DNA of 64,000 bases from Companilactobacillus sp. Its GTDB lineage: Bacteria > Bacillota > Bacilli > Lactobacillales > Lactobacillaceae. Positions 12,493-20,808 of this stretch are shown one piece after another; within the stretch, counting starts at the first letter, position 1, and the number at the start of each line of letters is the position of its first letter. The DNA lies in assembly GCF_022484265.1 (NCBI RefSeq), contig NZ_JAKVLR010000001.1, forward strand, positions 1 through 64,000. Reading direction: 5' to 3'. A model generated the notes under the pieces. The model made no database searches. It was not told the origin of the DNA and was given only the letters and a program-made list of their open reading frames with translations. The position numbers and the translations under genes are program-made.

Positions 12493-13677
12493 ATGCCAGA
12501 ATTATCGAAGAGTGTTGCAAATATTGAAAATAAATTAGTTAAACCAATCGGGGATGACAAAATTCTGATGTTCAATTCAGAAATTGCCGGAATTCCTGGA
12601 ATTGTTAAACTTACCTTAGGGGAACCAGATTTTAATGTACCTGATCACGTTAAAGATGCTGCAGTAAAGAGTATTGAAGACAACGAATCACATTACACAC
12701 CACAAAAAGGTATTCCTGGTTTGAGAAAAGCCATCAGCAATTACCTTGCTAAAGATTATGATGTTCACTATGATCCTGAAACTGAAGTAATTGTAACAAT
12801 CGGTGCTACAGAAGCTATTTATACTTCTCTATACACGATCATTAATCCTGGCGATAAGATCTTGATCCCAACACCAGCTTTTTCAATCTATATGGATGAC
12901 GTTAAGATCCTTGGTGGTACACCTATTGAAGTGGATACTTCAAAAGACGATTTCAAGTTAACTCCTGAACATCTGAAAGAAGTTTTGGCTAACGAAGGTA
13001 AAGGCGCTAAAGCAGTTATCATCAACTATCCATGTAATCCAACCGGCGTTGTTTATACTAAGGCTGAAGTTGAAGCTTTAGCAGACGCCATTAGAGATAC
13101 ACCGCTGCTAGTTATTTCAGATGAAATTTATAGTCAATTAGTTTACGGTGAAAAACATACTTCATTTGCTAGCGTATTGCCTGGTCAAACTATCTTGATC
13201 AATGGTTTATCGAAGTCCCATGCCATGACAGGATATCGGATTGGTTATATTGCTGCTCCAAAGCAATTTGTTGATGAAGCTGCAAAAGTGCATTCATTTA
13301 CTGTTACTTGTCCTTCAAATCCAGCTCAATATGCTGCTCAAGAAGCATTAGCAAATGGTTTGGATGATCCTATCGAAATGCGTAAAGTTTATCAAGAACG
13401 TCGTGATTATATCGTGGCTGAATTGAATAAATTGGGCTACGAAACTGTCGAACCTGACGGTGCATTCTATGTCTTCCCTAAGATCCCTGCTAAATTCAAT
13501 TTATCTTCAGACACATTCTGTCGTCGTCTGGCTAAAGAAGCACTAGTTGGGGTTGTCCCTGGCGATGCCTTCGGTGACGCTGGTGAAGGTTTCTTCAGAA
13601 TTTCATATGCAACCTCAATGGATAATATTAAAGAAGGTATCAAACGCCTCGCTAAATTTACTGAATCATTATCATAA
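12493..13677 (+). CDS. Class I/II PLP aminotransferase, copy 2
   Basis: Second tandem paralogue, 394 aa from the ATG at 12493. That start is preferred over an earlier GTG at 12484 because GAGGGGTG sits 6 nt before it and its MPELSKS opening lines up with MPELAKS of copy 1. PLP residues are intact (CNPTG near 181-185, SDEIY, Lys241 in SKSHAMTGYRIGY). It is closely similar to copies 1 and 3 across its length, so it arose by tandem duplication. It is a candidate N-acetyl-LL-DAP aminotransferase or aromatic/branched-chain aminotransferase; the sequence does not decide. Confidence 0.85.
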   Translation: MPELSKSVANIENKLVKPIGDDKILMFNSEIAGIPGIVKLTLGEPDFNVPDHVKDAAVKSIEDNESHYTPQKGIPGLRKAISNYLAKDYDVHYDPETEVIVTIGATEAIYTSLYTIINPGDKILIPTPAFSIYMDDVKILGGTPIEVDTSKDDFKLTPEHLKEVLANEGKGAKAVIINYPCNPTGVVYTKAEVEALADAIRDTPLLVISDEIYSQLVYGEKHTSFASVLPGQTILINGLSKSHAMTGYRIGYIAAPKQFVDEAAKVHSFTVTCPSNPAQYAAQEALANGLDDPIEMRKVYQERRDYIVAELNKLGYETVEPDGAFYVFPKIPAKFNLSSDTFCRRLAKEALVGVVPGDAFGDAGEGFFRISYATSMDNIKEGIKRLAKFTESLS

Positions 13678-13716
13678 TTTATACAAGAAAAATTTTTTAA
13701 TAGGAGATACAATTAC

Positions 13717-14913
13717 ATGCCAAAGTTAGACCCAACCGTAAAAAACGTTGTAAACGAAACAATTGCCCCAATGGGTATTTCACAGATTAGATACTTTGCC
13801 CAAAAATTTGCTAAGATTCCTGGGTTGATCAAGTTGACCTTAGGAGAACCTGATTTCAATGTTCCAGAACACGTCAAACAAGCTGCCATCAAGAGTATTG
13901 AAGACAACGATTCGCACTATTCTGCACAAAGAGGAACCTTAGGATTACGTAAAGCTATTTCTGGATATCTGAATAAACGTTTCGACGTTAACTATGACCC
14001 AGAATCAGAAATTATTGTCACGATTGGTGGAACTGAGGCAATTTTCGTTTCATTAGCTGCAATCATTAACCCTGGCGACAAGGTTATTGTCCCAACACCT
14101 ACATTTGCACTTTATATTCCAATCATCAAAGTACTTGGCGGAATTCCTGTTCAAGTTGACACTACACCAGATGGCTTCCAATTAACTGGTAAGAAGCTCC
14201 AAGAAGTTATCGACCGTGAGGGTGAAGATAAGGTCAAAGCTATGATTTTGAACTTCCCTGGAAATCCAACTGGATTTGAATACAGTAAGGATCAACTACA
14301 AGAGATCGTCGATGTGATCAAAGACAAGTCAATGTACATCATTACTGATGAGATTTATGCTGAATTAACCTATGGTGTAAAACATACTTCAATGACACAA
14401 CTACTACCTGGAAAAACTATTTTAGTTAATGGTTTGTCAAAATCACATGCTATGACAGGATACAGAATTGGTTATGTTGCTGCACCTGCAGACTTCGTTG
14501 AAAATGCCGGAAAGATGCATGCCTATACTGTTACATGTCCATCAAACCCAGCTCAATACGCCGCTCAAGAAGCATTAACTAATGGTATCGATGACCCACT
14601 AGAAATGAGAGATATTTATCAAAAACGTCGTGATTATATCGTGGCTCAATTAAACGATATTGGTTATAAGACAATCATGCCACAAGGTGCTTTTTATACA
14701 TTCTCAGAAATTCCAGCCGAATTTGGACTAAGTTCAGTTGAATTTGCTGAAAAATTAGCCGAAGAAGGTAAAGTCGGCGTTACTCCAGGCGTTGCCTTTG
14801 GCGAGGGTGGCGAAGGTCACTTCAGAATGTCTTATGCATCATCAATGGAAGATATCGAAGAAGCTATGAAACGTCTTCGTGTATTCACAGAAAACTTAAA
14901 AGCAGAAGTCTAA
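13717..14913 (+). CDS. Class I/II PLP aminotransferase, copy 3
   Basis: Third tandem paralogue, 398 aa, ribosome site TAGGAGA. All PLP residues are present (GNPTG, TDEIY, Lys242 in SKSHAMTGYRIGY). It shares TVTCPSNPAQYAAQEAL-type sequence with copy 2, suggesting these two are the more recent pair. The N-terminus diverges (MPKLDPTVKN). It is followed 30 nt later by asd. The role is probably amino-group transfer in or near lysine synthesis; the exact substrate is unknown. Confidence 0.85.
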   Translation: MPKLDPTVKNVVNETIAPMGISQIRYFAQKFAKIPGLIKLTLGEPDFNVPEHVKQAAIKSIEDNDSHYSAQRGTLGLRKAISGYLNKRFDVNYDPESEIIVTIGGTEAIFVSLAAIINPGDKVIVPTPTFALYIPIIKVLGGIPVQVDTTPDGFQLTGKKLQEVIDREGEDKVKAMILNFPGNPTGFEYSKDQLQEIVDVIKDKSMYIITDEIYAELTYGVKHTSMTQLLPGKTILVNGLSKSHAMTGYRIGYVAAPADFVENAGKMHAYTVTCPSNPAQYAAQEALTNGIDDPLEMRDIYQKRRDYIVAQLNDIGYKTIMPQGAFYTFSEIPAEFGLSSVEFAEKLAEEGKVGVTPGVAFGEGGEGHFRMSYASSMEDIEEAMKRLRVFTENLKAEV

Positions 14914-14943
14914 GACAAAAGTATAAATAAGGGATGAAAAAAT

Positions 14944-16008
14944 ATGAGTGAAGGTTTTGAGGTCGCAATATTAGGTGCTACTGGCGCCGTGGGAACACGT
15001 TTAATACAACAATTGGAACAATCAACTATTCCAGTATCAAAGATCAGATTATTGGCATCAAGTCGTTCAGCTGGTAAGACTCTTCAATTCAAGGGTCAAG
15101 ATGTCACAGTTGAAGAAGCTAAGCCAGAATCATTTGAAGGAGTCGATATCGTTTTAGCATCAGCTGGTGGTAGCGTATCAAAGAAATTATTGCCAGAAGC
15201 TGTTAAGCGTGGTGCTGTCTGTGTCGACAATACTAGTGCATTTAGAATGGAACCAGATGTTCCGCTAGTAGTTCCAGAAGTTAATGAAAAAGCTTTGTAC
15301 AAGCATCATGGAATCATTGCCAATCCAAATTGTTCAACGATTCAAATGATGGTTGCACTTGAACCAATCCGTAAGGAATTTGGTTTGAAGCAAATTATCG
15401 TTTCAACTTATCAAGCTGCATCAGGTGCTGGTCAATCAGCACTTAACGAATTAAAGGAACAAGCTCAAGAATTTCTTGATGGCAAGGATATGGAAGCTAA
15501 TATTTTCCCAACAAAGGGTGATAAGAAGCATTATCCATTAGCATTTAACTTGTTGCCACAAATTGATGTTCTAGAGGACAATCTCTATTCTCATGAAGAG
15601 TGGAAGATGATCCACGAAACTAAGAAGATCATGTTAGATGACATGGATTCTCCTGATATCAAGGTCACGGCTACTTGTGTTCGTGTACCTGTTCCAATTA
15701 GTCATGGTGAGTCAATCTGGATCGATACTGTTGATCACGAAAATGCATCAGTTGACAAAATCAGAGAAGCTGTTGCTAACTTCCCAGGCGCTGTTCTGGA
15801 AGATGATCCTGCAAACCAAATTTATCCACAACCAATCAATGCGACAGGCAAGCGTGAAACATTTGTTGGACGTATTCGTCCTGACCTTGAAAACAAAGGT
15901 GCATTCAATCTTTGGGTAGTTTCAGATAACTTACTTAAAGGTGCAGCTTGGAATACTGTTCAAATCGCAGAACGCTTAGTTGCCGACGATTTAGTTCATG
16001 TAAATTAA
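14944..16008 (+). CDS. asd: Aspartate-semialdehyde dehydrogenase
   Basis: Reduces aspartyl phosphate to aspartate semialdehyde, feeding DapA. The NADP-binding [10 protein letters not shown] is at residues 11-20, the nucleophile Cys130 lies in ANPNCSTIQ, and the catalytic histidine is in PVPISHGES near residue 248. The length is 354 aa, typical of Gram-positive enzymes. It is the last gene of the lysine operon, followed at once by a terminator. Because it also serves threonine and methionine synthesis, placing it under a lysine riboswitch could affect those pathways unless another asd copy or promoter exists. Confidence 0.95.
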   Translation: MSEGFEVAILGATGAVGTRLIQQLEQSTIPVSKIRLLASSRSAGKTLQFKGQDVTVEEAKPESFEGVDIVLASAGGSVSKKLLPEAVKRGAVCVDNTSAFRMEPDVPLVVPEVNEKALYKHHGIIANPNCSTIQMMVALEPIRKEFGLKQIIVSTYQAASGAGQSALNELKEQAQEFLDGKDMEANIFPTKGDKKHYPLAFNLLPQIDVLEDNLYSHEEWKMIHETKKIMLDDMDSPDIKVTATCVRVPVPISHGESIWIDTVDHENASVDKIREAVANFPGAVLEDDPANQIYPQPINATGKRETFVGRIRPDLENKGAFNLWVVSDNLLKGAAWNTVQIAERLVADDLVHVN

Positions 16009-16016
16009 TACCACTT

Positions 16017-16058
16017 AAAAAATCGACTAACTCTATTTTGAGGATTAGTCGATTTTTT
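16017..16058 (+). terminator. Lysine operon terminator
   Basis: Stem AAATCGACTAA / TTAGTCGATTT with a run of T residues, 10 nt after asd. Confidence 0.9.
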
Positions 16059-16113
16059 GAATTAGATTGATATAATGATGTCAGTAATTAAAATTTTTTT
16101 GTCGAGGGATGTT

Positions 16114-16824
16114 ATGAGCAGTTCAGAATATTTTGAGATTCAAGAAGTTGATAGTTTCGGAAATGATAATCGCATGGACCCATACATGGCTATGGACCTT
16201 GAATTCACATTTGGCGTGATGGATACCGAAGAAAACTATGAAACTTTTCGTAAGCAATATGATAAATTAGATGATAAACGTTTTAAACGGATGATTTCTG
16301 ACTCAGTCACAGTACCAATGAAGTCATTAGGAATGGATCCATGGTTTGATGATTACTTTTTAACCGTTAAGGATCAAATGACTTTGGATAACTTTAAGCA
16401 AAACGTTGACCAAGTGTTGAATTCACCATATGATGCTCCAACAAAATTAGTCGGTGAACAATTAATGGTTGCAATCGTTGAAGGCCTTCCAAGCGTCGGT
16501 CATGATGAATTTTTACAGACGAAAAACGCCATGGCACAATCTTCAGCCGATAAAGTATATCGCGTTTATGGAGTAGGGACAGTTGGCTTTAATTTCAGTG
16601 ATTACGATATTGCATTGCAAGTAGCAGAAGCAATGTATAAAAAGGCTAGCGTGAAGTTAAACGACATCGTTCCAGAAATGAAAATCGAATCTAGCATGTT
16701 ATTAGATTATCCATTGCATATTGTGACTTATGATCGTAATAAAGATGGAGATTATGAAGCAATCACGCCGATTCAAAAATTGGTTCCTAAAAAGGATCCT
16801 AGTGAGATCAAAGATTATAAGTAA
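16114..16824 (+). CDS. Unknown cytoplasmic protein (236 aa)
   Basis: I do not recognise a family. The protein has no signal peptide or membrane segment, is acidic and methionine-rich, and ends in a lysine/aspartate-rich tail (KKDPSEIKDYK). It looks like a single globular alpha/beta protein. I chose the ATG at 16114 because GTCGAGGG precedes it at a normal distance; an upstream in-frame ATG at 16075 overlaps the TATAAT box at 16071-16076 and has no ribosome site. It is monocistronic between two terminators (16058 and 16829). Its context says nothing about function. Confidence 0.75.
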   Translation: MSSSEYFEIQEVDSFGNDNRMDPYMAMDLEFTFGVMDTEENYETFRKQYDKLDDKRFKRMISDSVTVPMKSLGMDPWFDDYFLTVKDQMTLDNFKQNVDQVLNSPYDAPTKLVGEQLMVAIVEGLPSVGHDEFLQTKNAMAQSSADKVYRVYGVGTVGFNFSDYDIALQVAEAMYKKASVKLNDIVPEMKIESSMLLDYPLHIVTYDRNKDGDYEAITPIQKLVPKKDPSEIKDYK

Positions 16825-16828
16825 ATTG

Positions 16829-16852
16829 ACAACCCAGATGGGTTGTTTTTTT
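16829..16852 (+). terminator. Terminator of the 236-aa gene
   Basis: Short hairpin ACAACCC / GGGTTGT with a three-base loop followed by eight T residues. Confidence 0.85.
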
Positions 16853-16937
16853 GTTTTATCTATTGTTATTCACTTTAGCCCTTTCATAAAAATTATAATA
16901 TGCTAATCTTAAATTAAAGAGAGGGGAGGGGCTTTTT

Positions 16938-18737
16938 ATGAACTCTAATAGAATCAAACTTTATGGTACTTTGACTATTGGTGTGATTGCGTTTATTCTT
17001 CAATTTGCATTTCATCAGGCATTAGCAGCCCAATGGATTATTAGTATTTTAGGGACAATTTTAGCTCTGATCATGTTTATTGATATGATCAAAGTTTTAA
17101 AATCTGGTAATTTTGGAGTCGATTTATTGGCTATTACTGCCATCGTTGCAACGATTGCTCTCGGCGAATATTGGGCTGGTTGGATCGTGCTTCTGATGCT
17201 TACTGGTGGAGATACTTTGGAAGAATATGCAGCCAACAAAGCTAAGAGCGAACTCAAGTCATTGCTAGATAATTCTCCGTCTAAAGCACATGTCTATCAG
17301 GGGGAAAGTATCAAAGATGTTGATATTGAACATGTCAAGGTCGGCGACAAACTACTGATCAGACCAAAGGAACAAGTCCCAGTCGATGGTATTGTCTATG
17401 AGGGTAATTCAAGTGTTGACGAATCATCGCTGACAGGTGAGTCCGTTCCAGTAGATATTGAAAAAGGTTCACATGTTATGTCAGGATCCATCAACGGCGA
17501 AGTTCCCTTCAAGATCACAGCTGAAAAGATTGCTGCTGAAAGTGAGTATCAGGCCATTGTTAAATTGGTCAAGGAGTCTGAAACTAACCCCGCACGTTTT
17601 GTTAGATTAGCTGATCGTTACGCGGTTCCATTTACGATCATCGCTTATATCATTGCTGGATTGGCTTGGTATTTGTCTGGAGATCCGATAAGAATCGCTC
17701 AGGTACTAGTTGTTGCTTCGCCATGTCCATTGATTTTGGCAGCTCCAATAGCTTTCGTATCAGGAATGAGTCGTAGCAGTAGAAATGGCATCATCGTTAA
17801 ATCAGGTACTGCACTTGAAAAAATTTCTTCGGCAAAAACAATGGCATTTGATAAAACCGGAACGATTACACGTGGTCATTTGGTAGTTCAAGATGTCAAA
17901 ATCTCACCCGATTTTATGCCAGAAACAGTCTATCAGTATGCAGCTTCGATTGAACAAAATTCAAGCCACGTCATGGCTGAAGCAATTGTTGACTACGCTT
18001 TAGCTCAACAAATTGAAATGAAAGATGTGGATGACGTAAAGGAAATTACCGCTGAAGGTATCGTTGGGGTTATTGATGGTCATTACGTCAAAGTTGGTAA
18101 CCCTGAATTCGTTACTAAATATCCAGTTGAAAAAGTCGAAGGATCATCAGTTTATGTTTCAATTGACGAGCGGTTTGCCGGCGTTTATAGTCTGGTCGAT
18201 GAGATTCGTCCTGAAGCTAAAGAAACGATTGCACGTCTCAAAACATATGGATTCAACAACATCTTAATGATTACAGGCGACAAAAAAGAGACAACTGAAA
18301 AGGTTGCCTCCGAAGTGGGTATAACTAAAGCATATCCATCAAGTTTGCCTGCTGACAAAGTTAAAATTATTCAAACCTTGCCTAAAGAGTATCATCCTGC
18401 TGTCATGGTAGGAGATGGCGTTAACGACGCACCTGCCTTGGCATTAGCCGATGTCGGTATTGCTATGGGCTACAAAGGTGCCAATGCCGCTAGTGAATCG
18501 GCTGATGCGGTAGTTTTAAAAGATGATCTCGGTAAAGTTGCTGAAGTTGCCAAGATATCTGACGATACCTTAAAAGTTGCTAAGCAAGCTGTTTTAATAG
18601 GTATTTTGATCTGTATCATCTTGATGCTGATTGCTGGTTTTGGTTTAATTCCAACAATCATCGGTGCCATGCTTCAAGAGGTTGTCGATACTGTCACGAT
18701 TCTTTACGCATTGCGTGCTAGAAGCGATAATCTGTGA
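16938..18737 (+). CDS. P1B-type heavy-metal ATPase
   Basis: ATP-driven metal efflux (or uptake) pump in the membrane, 599 aa. It has TGES (167-170) in the actuator domain, the phosphorylated Asp305 in DKTGTIT, MITGDK and GDGVNDAPAL in the ATP-binding domain. The metal-binding membrane motif is SPC (261-263), not CPC, and there is no N-terminal HMA metal-binding domain: the first residues are already transmembrane. From family knowledge SPC points toward the P1B-4 group (Co, Fe, Zn, Cd reported), so a copper role is less likely. Ribosome site GAGGGGAGG; a TATAAT at 16894-16899 is the probable -10. Its stop abuts the stop of the convergent glycosylase gene. Confidence 0.9.
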   Translation: MNSNRIKLYGTLTIGVIAFILQFAFHQALAAQWIISILGTILALIMFIDMIKVLKSGNFGVDLLAITAIVATIALGEYWAGWIVLLMLTGGDTLEEYAANKAKSELKSLLDNSPSKAHVYQGESIKDVDIEHVKVGDKLLIRPKEQVPVDGIVYEGNSSVDESSLTGESVPVDIEKGSHVMSGSINGEVPFKITAEKIAAESEYQAIVKLVKESETNPARFVRLADRYAVPFTIIAYIIAGLAWYLSGDPIRIAQVLVVASPCPLILAAPIAFVSGMSRSSRNGIIVKSGTALEKISSAKTMAFDKTGTITRGHLVVQDVKISPDFMPETVYQYAASIEQNSSHVMAEAIVDYALAQQIEMKDVDDVKEITAEGIVGVIDGHYVKVGNPEFVTKYPVEKVEGSSVYVSIDERFAGVYSLVDEIRPEAKETIARLKTYGFNNILMITGDKKETTEKVASEVGITKAYPSSLPADKVKIIQTLPKEYHPAVMVGDGVNDAPALALADVGIAMGYKGANAASESADAVVLKDDLGKVAEVAKISDDTLKVAKQAVLIGILICIILMLIAGFGLIPTIIGAMLQEVVDTVTILYALRARSDNL

Positions 18738-19376
18738 TTATTTCCAACCATAGGTTTCTAAATTCATATCACGTTTATACATTTTGGAAACGTAAGGATT
18801 TCCATCAACAATGAAACGCATCTTTTTATCAGTCCATTCGCCTTTATTGGGCACTCCAATTCTTGGAGTTTCCAATATATTTGCAGGTGTTTTGGACTTT
18901 TTTAATTCAAACTGGAAATTGGCACTATTGAGCATTGTCCCGGAAAGCTCCTTATCCATAATTCCAAATGCTCGGATCCATTTTGCAGGGCCGTTAGTAG
19001 TGTCAAAGTCAGTTTTCTTTCGATTCAGATCCATGATATCTTTACCGTCGATTGGTTCGATGCCACGAATAAGGACGCCGTTGGGCAGTCCTTTTTTTTG
19101 GATGCTGATATCCATATCCAACCAGCTGTGAATCGAATAAATATAAATTGTGCCACCTTGTTGGTAAAGTGGGTCATTAGCTTCTGAGTGTCTGCCACCA
19201 TAACTGTGGGCGGCCATATCATCTGGTCCCAAATAAGCTTCGGTCTCAACGATTATTCCTGACAATAATCCTTGCTCTGAATGATAGGTTAGCTTATGTC
19301 CCAACATTTCTTTGGCAATTTGAATTGTTGAACCAGTTTGAAAAAAGTCGTTTGTGGTAGTAATTAAGTCAGTCAA
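18738..19376 (-). CDS. 3-methyladenine DNA glycosylase (AAG family)
   Basis: Base-excision repair glycosylase that removes alkylated purines. The AAG/MPG fold is recognised from ETEAYLGPDDMAAHSYGG (with the catalytic Glu), GTIYIYSIHSW and GVLIRGIEPI. The length of 212 aa is normal. The start is a TTG at 19376 with GAGGT upstream; no ATG fits better. The gene converges on the P1B ATPase with zero bases between the two stops and no visible terminator there, so the transcripts should run into each other. Confidence 0.9.
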   Translation of the reverse strand: MTDLITTTNDFFQTGSTIQIAKEMLGHKLTYHSEQGLLSGIIVETEAYLGPDDMAAHSYGGRHSEANDPLYQQGGTIYIYSIHSWLDMDISIQKKGLPNGVLIRGIEPIDGKDIMDLNRKKTDFDTTNGPAKWIRAFGIMDKELSGTMLNSANFQFELKKSKTPANILETPRIGVPNKGEWTDKKMRFIVDGNPYVSKMYKRDMNLETYGWK

Positions 19377-19419
19377 AATAGGTACCTCGAAAAAAGTTTA
19401 GATATTTAGCAAAAATTAC

Positions 19420-19449
19420 TTGCGTTGGTTCTCATACTTAATATATAAT
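19420..19449 (+). promoter_or_regulatory. Promoter of tRNA-Glu/Val unit
   Basis: TTGCGT at 19420-19425, an 18-bp spacer and TATAAT at 19444-19449, about 30 bases before tRNA-Glu. Confidence 0.75.
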
Positions 19450-19478
19450 ACTCTTTGTGCTTACGAAAGAAAGCAAAT

Positions 19479-19550
19479 GACCCCTTGGTCAAGTGGTTAA
19501 GACACCGCCCTTTCACGGCGGTAACATGGGTTCAAATCCCGTAGGGGTCA
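19479..19550 (+). tRNA. tRNA-Glu (TTC)
   Basis: 72-nt cloverleaf. Acceptor arms GACCCCT and AGGGGTC pair, discriminator A. Anticodon arm CCGCCCT-TTC-ACGGCGG gives anticodon TTC. First gene of a two-tRNA unit. Confidence 0.96.
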
Positions 19551-19556
19551 CTATTT

Positions 19557-19629
19557 GGAGGATTAGCTCAGCTGGGAGAGCATCTGCCTTACAAGCAGGA
19601 GGTCACAGGTTCGATCCCTGTATCCTCCA
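19557..19629 (+). tRNA. tRNA-Val (TAC)
   Basis: 73-nt cloverleaf. Acceptor arms GGAGGAT and ATCCTCC pair, discriminator A. Anticodon arm CTGCCT-TAC-AAGCAG gives anticodon TAC. It lies 6 nt after tRNA-Glu and 10 nt before the terminator. Confidence 0.96.
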
Positions 19630-19639
19630 CTAAATAGAC

Positions 19640-19677
19640 AAGCTAGAAATCATCGATGATGGTTCCTAGCTTTTTTT
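19640..19677 (+). terminator. Terminator of tRNA-Glu/Val unit
   Basis: Stem AGCTAGGAACCATC-type arms (19641-19655 with 19657-19671) followed by seven T residues. It overlaps the last codons of the leftward small membrane peptide gene. Confidence 0.88.
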
Positions 19678-19828
19678 CTGTCTCGAAAAGATTGTCTTTA
19701 GAAATCTGTTCATTAGTTGGAGATAACTGAACCGCGTTTACTTGATCGCAATTGATCAAAGAAAATGCGTAAAATGCTGTGATCAGTATTGCTAGTAAAA
19801 TTAAGCCACTTCTGATAACTATTGTCAT
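19643..19828 (-). CDS. Small membrane peptide (61 aa), unknown
   Basis: A 61-aa frame from the ATG at 19828, which has GGGAGA at good spacing. It starts with one hydrophobic helix (MTIVIRSGLILLAILITAF) and continues into a polar, acidic tail rich in N, Q, E and K, so it would be anchored in the membrane with the tail probably outside or at the surface. No family is recognised. Its 3' end lies inside the terminator of the oppositely oriented tRNA unit, and it has no separate terminator. It is a moderate-confidence gene because it is short, but start signal and topology look real. Confidence 0.55.
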   Translation of the reverse strand: MTIVIRSGLILLAILITAFYAFSLINCDQVNAVQLSPTNEQISKDNLFETEKKLGTIIDDF

Positions 19829-19916
19829 TTGAATATCTCCCAAGTTGATTTATTTTCAAATTTAGATTAACACCGTAATGAAAATTTTGAGTCAATTTTT
19901 TGTAAAATTTGTGTAA

Positions 19917-19955
19917 AAAAATCCAGACATTAGTTCAATACTAATTGTCTGGAAG
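19917..19955 (-). terminator. Terminator of 224-aa membrane protein
   Basis: Hairpin TCCAGACATTAGT / ACTAATTGTCTGGA; read leftward it ends in a T-run. A closely similar hairpin occurs at 41261-41304. Confidence 0.85.
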
Positions 19956-19963
19956 AATTTAAT

Positions 19964-20638
19964 TTAAATTATTAGCATGATATTTCCAATGAATCGATAG
20001 ATAACGTCGGTCGTTGAAAATTTATTGAATACTTTTAGTAAGACCATTATCAAAGTAAAAGCGATAACCGCAATGGTTGCCAGCAAGTTGATATATCCTA
20101 AGAAGAATAGGACTACGGTAGCAATTGCGATTGCAATGATCTGAATGGCTGAGTTCATTTCGCCATCGAAGTAAGTGATCATGACTGCAGTGATGTTGAT
20201 CAACAGCAGCGGAACTACAAAATTTATTGAGATAAAGTGTGAATAGTAGAAGAATATTGCAATCGAGACAAAACTTGGAACGATAAAATCGTTGATCAAA
20301 GTAGTCAGCATTGAATATTTTTGCGGAATGTAACGAGTTGAGAATAAAAAGGCGATTTGGGCAAATATCAAGATCATGACGAAAATATTCATCGACTTGA
20401 ATCCAATTGCACAAATTAAAATGTAGATCACCGAATAGGTGATACTAAATAATATATTTGGCTTTAGCGGAAGCATGAATTCCTTATATAGTGCAACCAT
20501 CGCTACTAGTGCTAATAAATAATAGTTGATCGAGTTATTAGGCAGATGATGAATTAACACGAATGCGACCGCGAAAACGTGAAAACTAACTAGTTCGATC
20601 AATGACTTGATCAAATTTTTGACTCTTGTGTGATCCAT
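19964..20638 (-). CDS. Multi-pass membrane protein, unknown
   Basis: 224-aa integral membrane protein with about seven hydrophobic helices and very few charged residues after the first 20 positions. No transporter or enzyme motif is recognised. I place the start at the ATG at 20638 (MDHTRVKN) because AAAGGAG lies directly upstream; the 18 extra codons before it have no ribosome site. It is a single-gene unit with its own terminator, divergent from metK. Function cannot be inferred. Confidence 0.75.
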   Translation of the reverse strand: MDHTRVKNLIKSLIELVSFHVFAVAFVLIHHLPNNSINYYLLALVAMVALYKEFMLPLKPNILFSITYSVIYILICAIGFKSMNIFVMILIFAQIAFLFSTRYIPQKYSMLTTLINDFIVPSFVSIAIFFYYSHFISINFVVPLLLINITAVMITYFDGEMNSAIQIIAIAIATVVLFFLGYINLLATIAVIAFTLIMVLLKVFNKFSTTDVIYRFIGNIMLII

Positions 20639-20740
20639 GTGTAGCTCCTTTACATATGAATTTATACTAATTGACTGTACGACAAATTTCAATTCAATCT
20701 TTTTATGAAAAAATCATTTTTTGTGGTAATCTAGTAAAAG

Positions 20741-20800
20741 GTTCCTGATGGGATCCTTTTTTGTTTAACAAAGGAGAGGCCCTGTAACCGAAAGGTGGAA
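20741..20800 (+). promoter_or_regulatory. SMK box (SAM-III) riboswitch of metK
   Basis: The leader matches the SMK-box layout: GTTCCTGATGGGAT at 20741-20754, a variable stem-loop, then CCTGTAACCGAAAGGTGG at 20781-20798. The last part contains the Shine-Dalgarno region, 10 nt before the metK ATG. From family knowledge, SAM binding pairs this Shine-Dalgarno with the upstream GTTCC segment and blocks translation. This riboswitch class is largely restricted to Lactobacillales metK genes. Confidence 0.85.
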
Positions 20801-20808
20801 AATTTATA

